DNA of 64,000 nt from Dictyoglomaceae bacterium (GTDB lineage Bacteria; Dictyoglomota; Dictyoglomia; Dictyoglomales; Dictyoglomaceae), in NCBI GenBank assembly GCA_026417425.1, contig JAOADF010000124.1, positions 1 to 64,000 on the forward strand, written 5' to 3'. Positions 63,112-64,000 of the stretch are shown here, one piece after another. The notes below the pieces were generated by a model. It saw only the letters and a list, made by a program, of their open reading frames with translations, was not told the DNA's origin and did no database searches. A program made the position numbers and the translations under genes. Numbering within the stretch: position 1 is the stretch's first letter; every line of letters begins with the position of its first letter.

Positions 63112-64000
63112 TTAATAACATTTTGAATATCCACAAACCTTACAAGTAAAACAACCTTCTTGAACTTCAAGAGGAGTTCCACATTCTGGACAAGGAATAC
63201 CTGAATACTCATCTTTACTTTTTTCTTCTACTTTTTTATTAGAGGCTAAAAATATACTATTTTTAGAAATATTTTTACCTTCTTTTAAAATTATATACTT
63301 TTCTAAAGCTTTTGCAATAGCATCAGAACAGGAAAGAATATATTCCCCCTCTTCATCCCTTATGGGACTGGGACATCGGATCGCCTTTAGTTGTTTAATT
63401 ATCGAATTCAAATCAATTCCACTTCTTAAAGCCAAGGAAATTAATCGAGAAATAGCTTCTGTTTGAGATGCTGCACATCCTCCTGCTTTCCCAAGGGTTG
63501 AAAAAACTTCACATATCCCCATTTCATCCTCGTTAATAGTGACATATAAGTTTCCACATCCTGTTTTCATTTTTAAAGTAACACCCTTTGTTATTTGAGG
63601 ACGAGGTCTTGGTTTAAGTTTCTCACTCATACTTTTATCTTCAACTTTCAAAACCTGAGTTGTTCTAGATTTATCTCTATAAACTGTAACTCCTTTCAAT
63701 TTTAAATCATAGGCTAATAAATAAATTCTTTTAATATCCTCTTCAGTAGCAGAATTTTTAAGGTTTACTGTTTTTGACACTGCGTTATCTACATACTTTT
63801 GGAAAGATGCTTGCATTAAGAGATGATCTTCAGGAGAAATATCTAAAGCTGTTATAAATATTTTCTTGGCTTCTTCAGGAATTTCATCTATCTCCTGTAT
63901 AGAGCCTTTTTCTATTACCTTTTGAATTAAATCCTCAGAATAAAGATTATTACTTTCTAAGTAATCTTTAAAAAGGGGGTGAATTTCAAACCATTCTCCC
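63112..64000 (-). CDS. nrdJ: Adenosylcobalamin-dependent ribonucleotide reductase (class II), C-terminal part
   Basis: The gene runs off the right edge, so only about 295 C-terminal residues are seen. The typical class II pattern is present: LLMQASFQKYVDNAVSKTVNL, KGVTVYRDKSRTTQVL, then a TSCPD-type domain (GCGNLYVTINEDEMGICEVFSTLGKAGGC). A C-terminal zinc-ribbon-like tail has CPECG and CKVCGYSKC cysteines. The open frame continues through the window end with family sequence (EWFEIHPLFKDYLE). It makes deoxyribonucleotides without oxygen, using B12. Confidence 0.94.
   Translation of the reverse strand, partial: GEWFEIHPLFKDYLESNNLYSEDLIQKVIEKGSIQEIDEIPEEAKKIFITALDISPEDHLLMQASFQKYVDNAVSKTVNLKNSATEEDIKRIYLLAYDLKLKGVTVYRDKSRTTQVLKVEDKSMSEKLKPRPRPQITKGVTLKMKTGCGNLYVTINEDEMGICEVFSTLGKAGGCAASQTEAISRLISLALRSGIDLNSIIKQLKAIRCPSPIRDEEGEYILSCSDAIAKALEKYIILKEGKNISKNSIFLASNKKVEEKSKDEYSGIPCPECGTPLEVQEGCFTCKVCGYSKCY

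Noticed and set aside
63112..63816. A short nrdJ gene starting at an internal methionine.
   Set aside because: The frame continues without a stop to the window edge and the extra residues match the reductase family. The gene is only cut by the window.
1..64000. CRISPR arrays, insertion sequences, prophage or restriction-modification islands.
   Set aside because: I looked for spaced direct repeats, transposase-like proteins, flanking inverted repeats and methylase/nuclease pairs. None were found; all genes have housekeeping context.

Overview
The window is 64 kb of AT-rich chromosomal DNA (roughly one third G+C by eye), packed with protein genes that mostly abut or overlap by 4-20 bases in long co-directional runs. 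Gene order, very low G+C, Lys/Glu/Ile-rich proteins, an adenosylcobalamin-dependent ribonucleotide reductase and a Firmicutes-like but partly stripped housekeeping layout suggest a thermophilic anaerobe. Dictyoglomus is my best guess, but this is an inference from memory and not a database match. No insertion sequences, prophage or CRISPR arrays are visible. This is core chromosome with a few odd islands.

Layout. (1) 1-4.4 kb: secD (5' end outside the window), secF and recJ; trmI and polX follow on the minus strand. (2) 7.1-8.5 kb: two small zinc-ribbon proteins, the second running 81 nt into the RNase P RNA gene. (3) 8.5-24.2 kb: a complete division and cell wall (dcw) cluster, mraZ-rsmH-ftsL-ftsI-murE-murF-mraY-murD-ftsW-murG-murC-murB-ftsQ-ftsA-ftsZ. 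It is preceded by a sigma70-type promoter and three GTGG boxes spaced exactly 10 bp apart, a likely MraZ operator. (4) 24.2-35.3 kb: a B12-binding-type radical SAM protein, pgeF, yggS, a two-component pair whose kinase seems to start at a non-standard AUA codon, a DUF1015 protein, rodA, a second radical SAM paralogue with its DUF2344 partner, a HAD phosphatase, cutA and tadA. (5) 35.3-36 kb: tRNA-Ser(GGA), a small membrane protein and a large Bacillus-type SRP RNA. (6) 36-40.2 kb: a tightly coupled tatD-radical SAM-radical SAM-CHASE2/Ser-Thr kinase operon. (7) 40.3-41.7 kb: a decayed phosphofructokinase. (8) 41.8-44.7 kb: a cobalamin riboswitch with terminator controlling btuFCD-like uptake genes. 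(9) 54.9 down to 44.7 kb on the minus strand: yicC-remA-gmk-rpoZ-priA-def-fmt-yugP-rsmB-rlmN-PASTA-rpe and a membrane protein. This matches the Firmicutes prkC-type operon but lacks the kinase, phosphatase and rsgA. (10) 55-59.8 kb: tgt, an FmrO/Rmt-type 16S rRNA methyltransferase, rsmI, plsX and pilT. (11) 64 down to 59.8 kb on the minus strand: nrdJ (truncated by the window edge), rho, a GerMN protein and two phosphoesterases.

How it fits together. The window covers envelope growth and division (dcw cluster, RodA), protein export and maturation (SecDF, SRP RNA, Def, Fmt), RNA processing and modification (RNase P, TadA, TrmI, Tgt, RsmH/B/I, RlmN), DNA maintenance (RecJ, PolX, PriA) and B12-linked metabolism (riboswitch, BtuFCD, two B12-type radical SAM proteins, NrdJ). 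The main oddities are a PriA that has lost its helicase motifs, a native relative of aminoglycoside-resistance 16S methyltransferases, a PASTA-only protein at the usual prkC locus, the AUA-start kinase, a coding region overlapping rnpB, and the broken phosphofructokinase.
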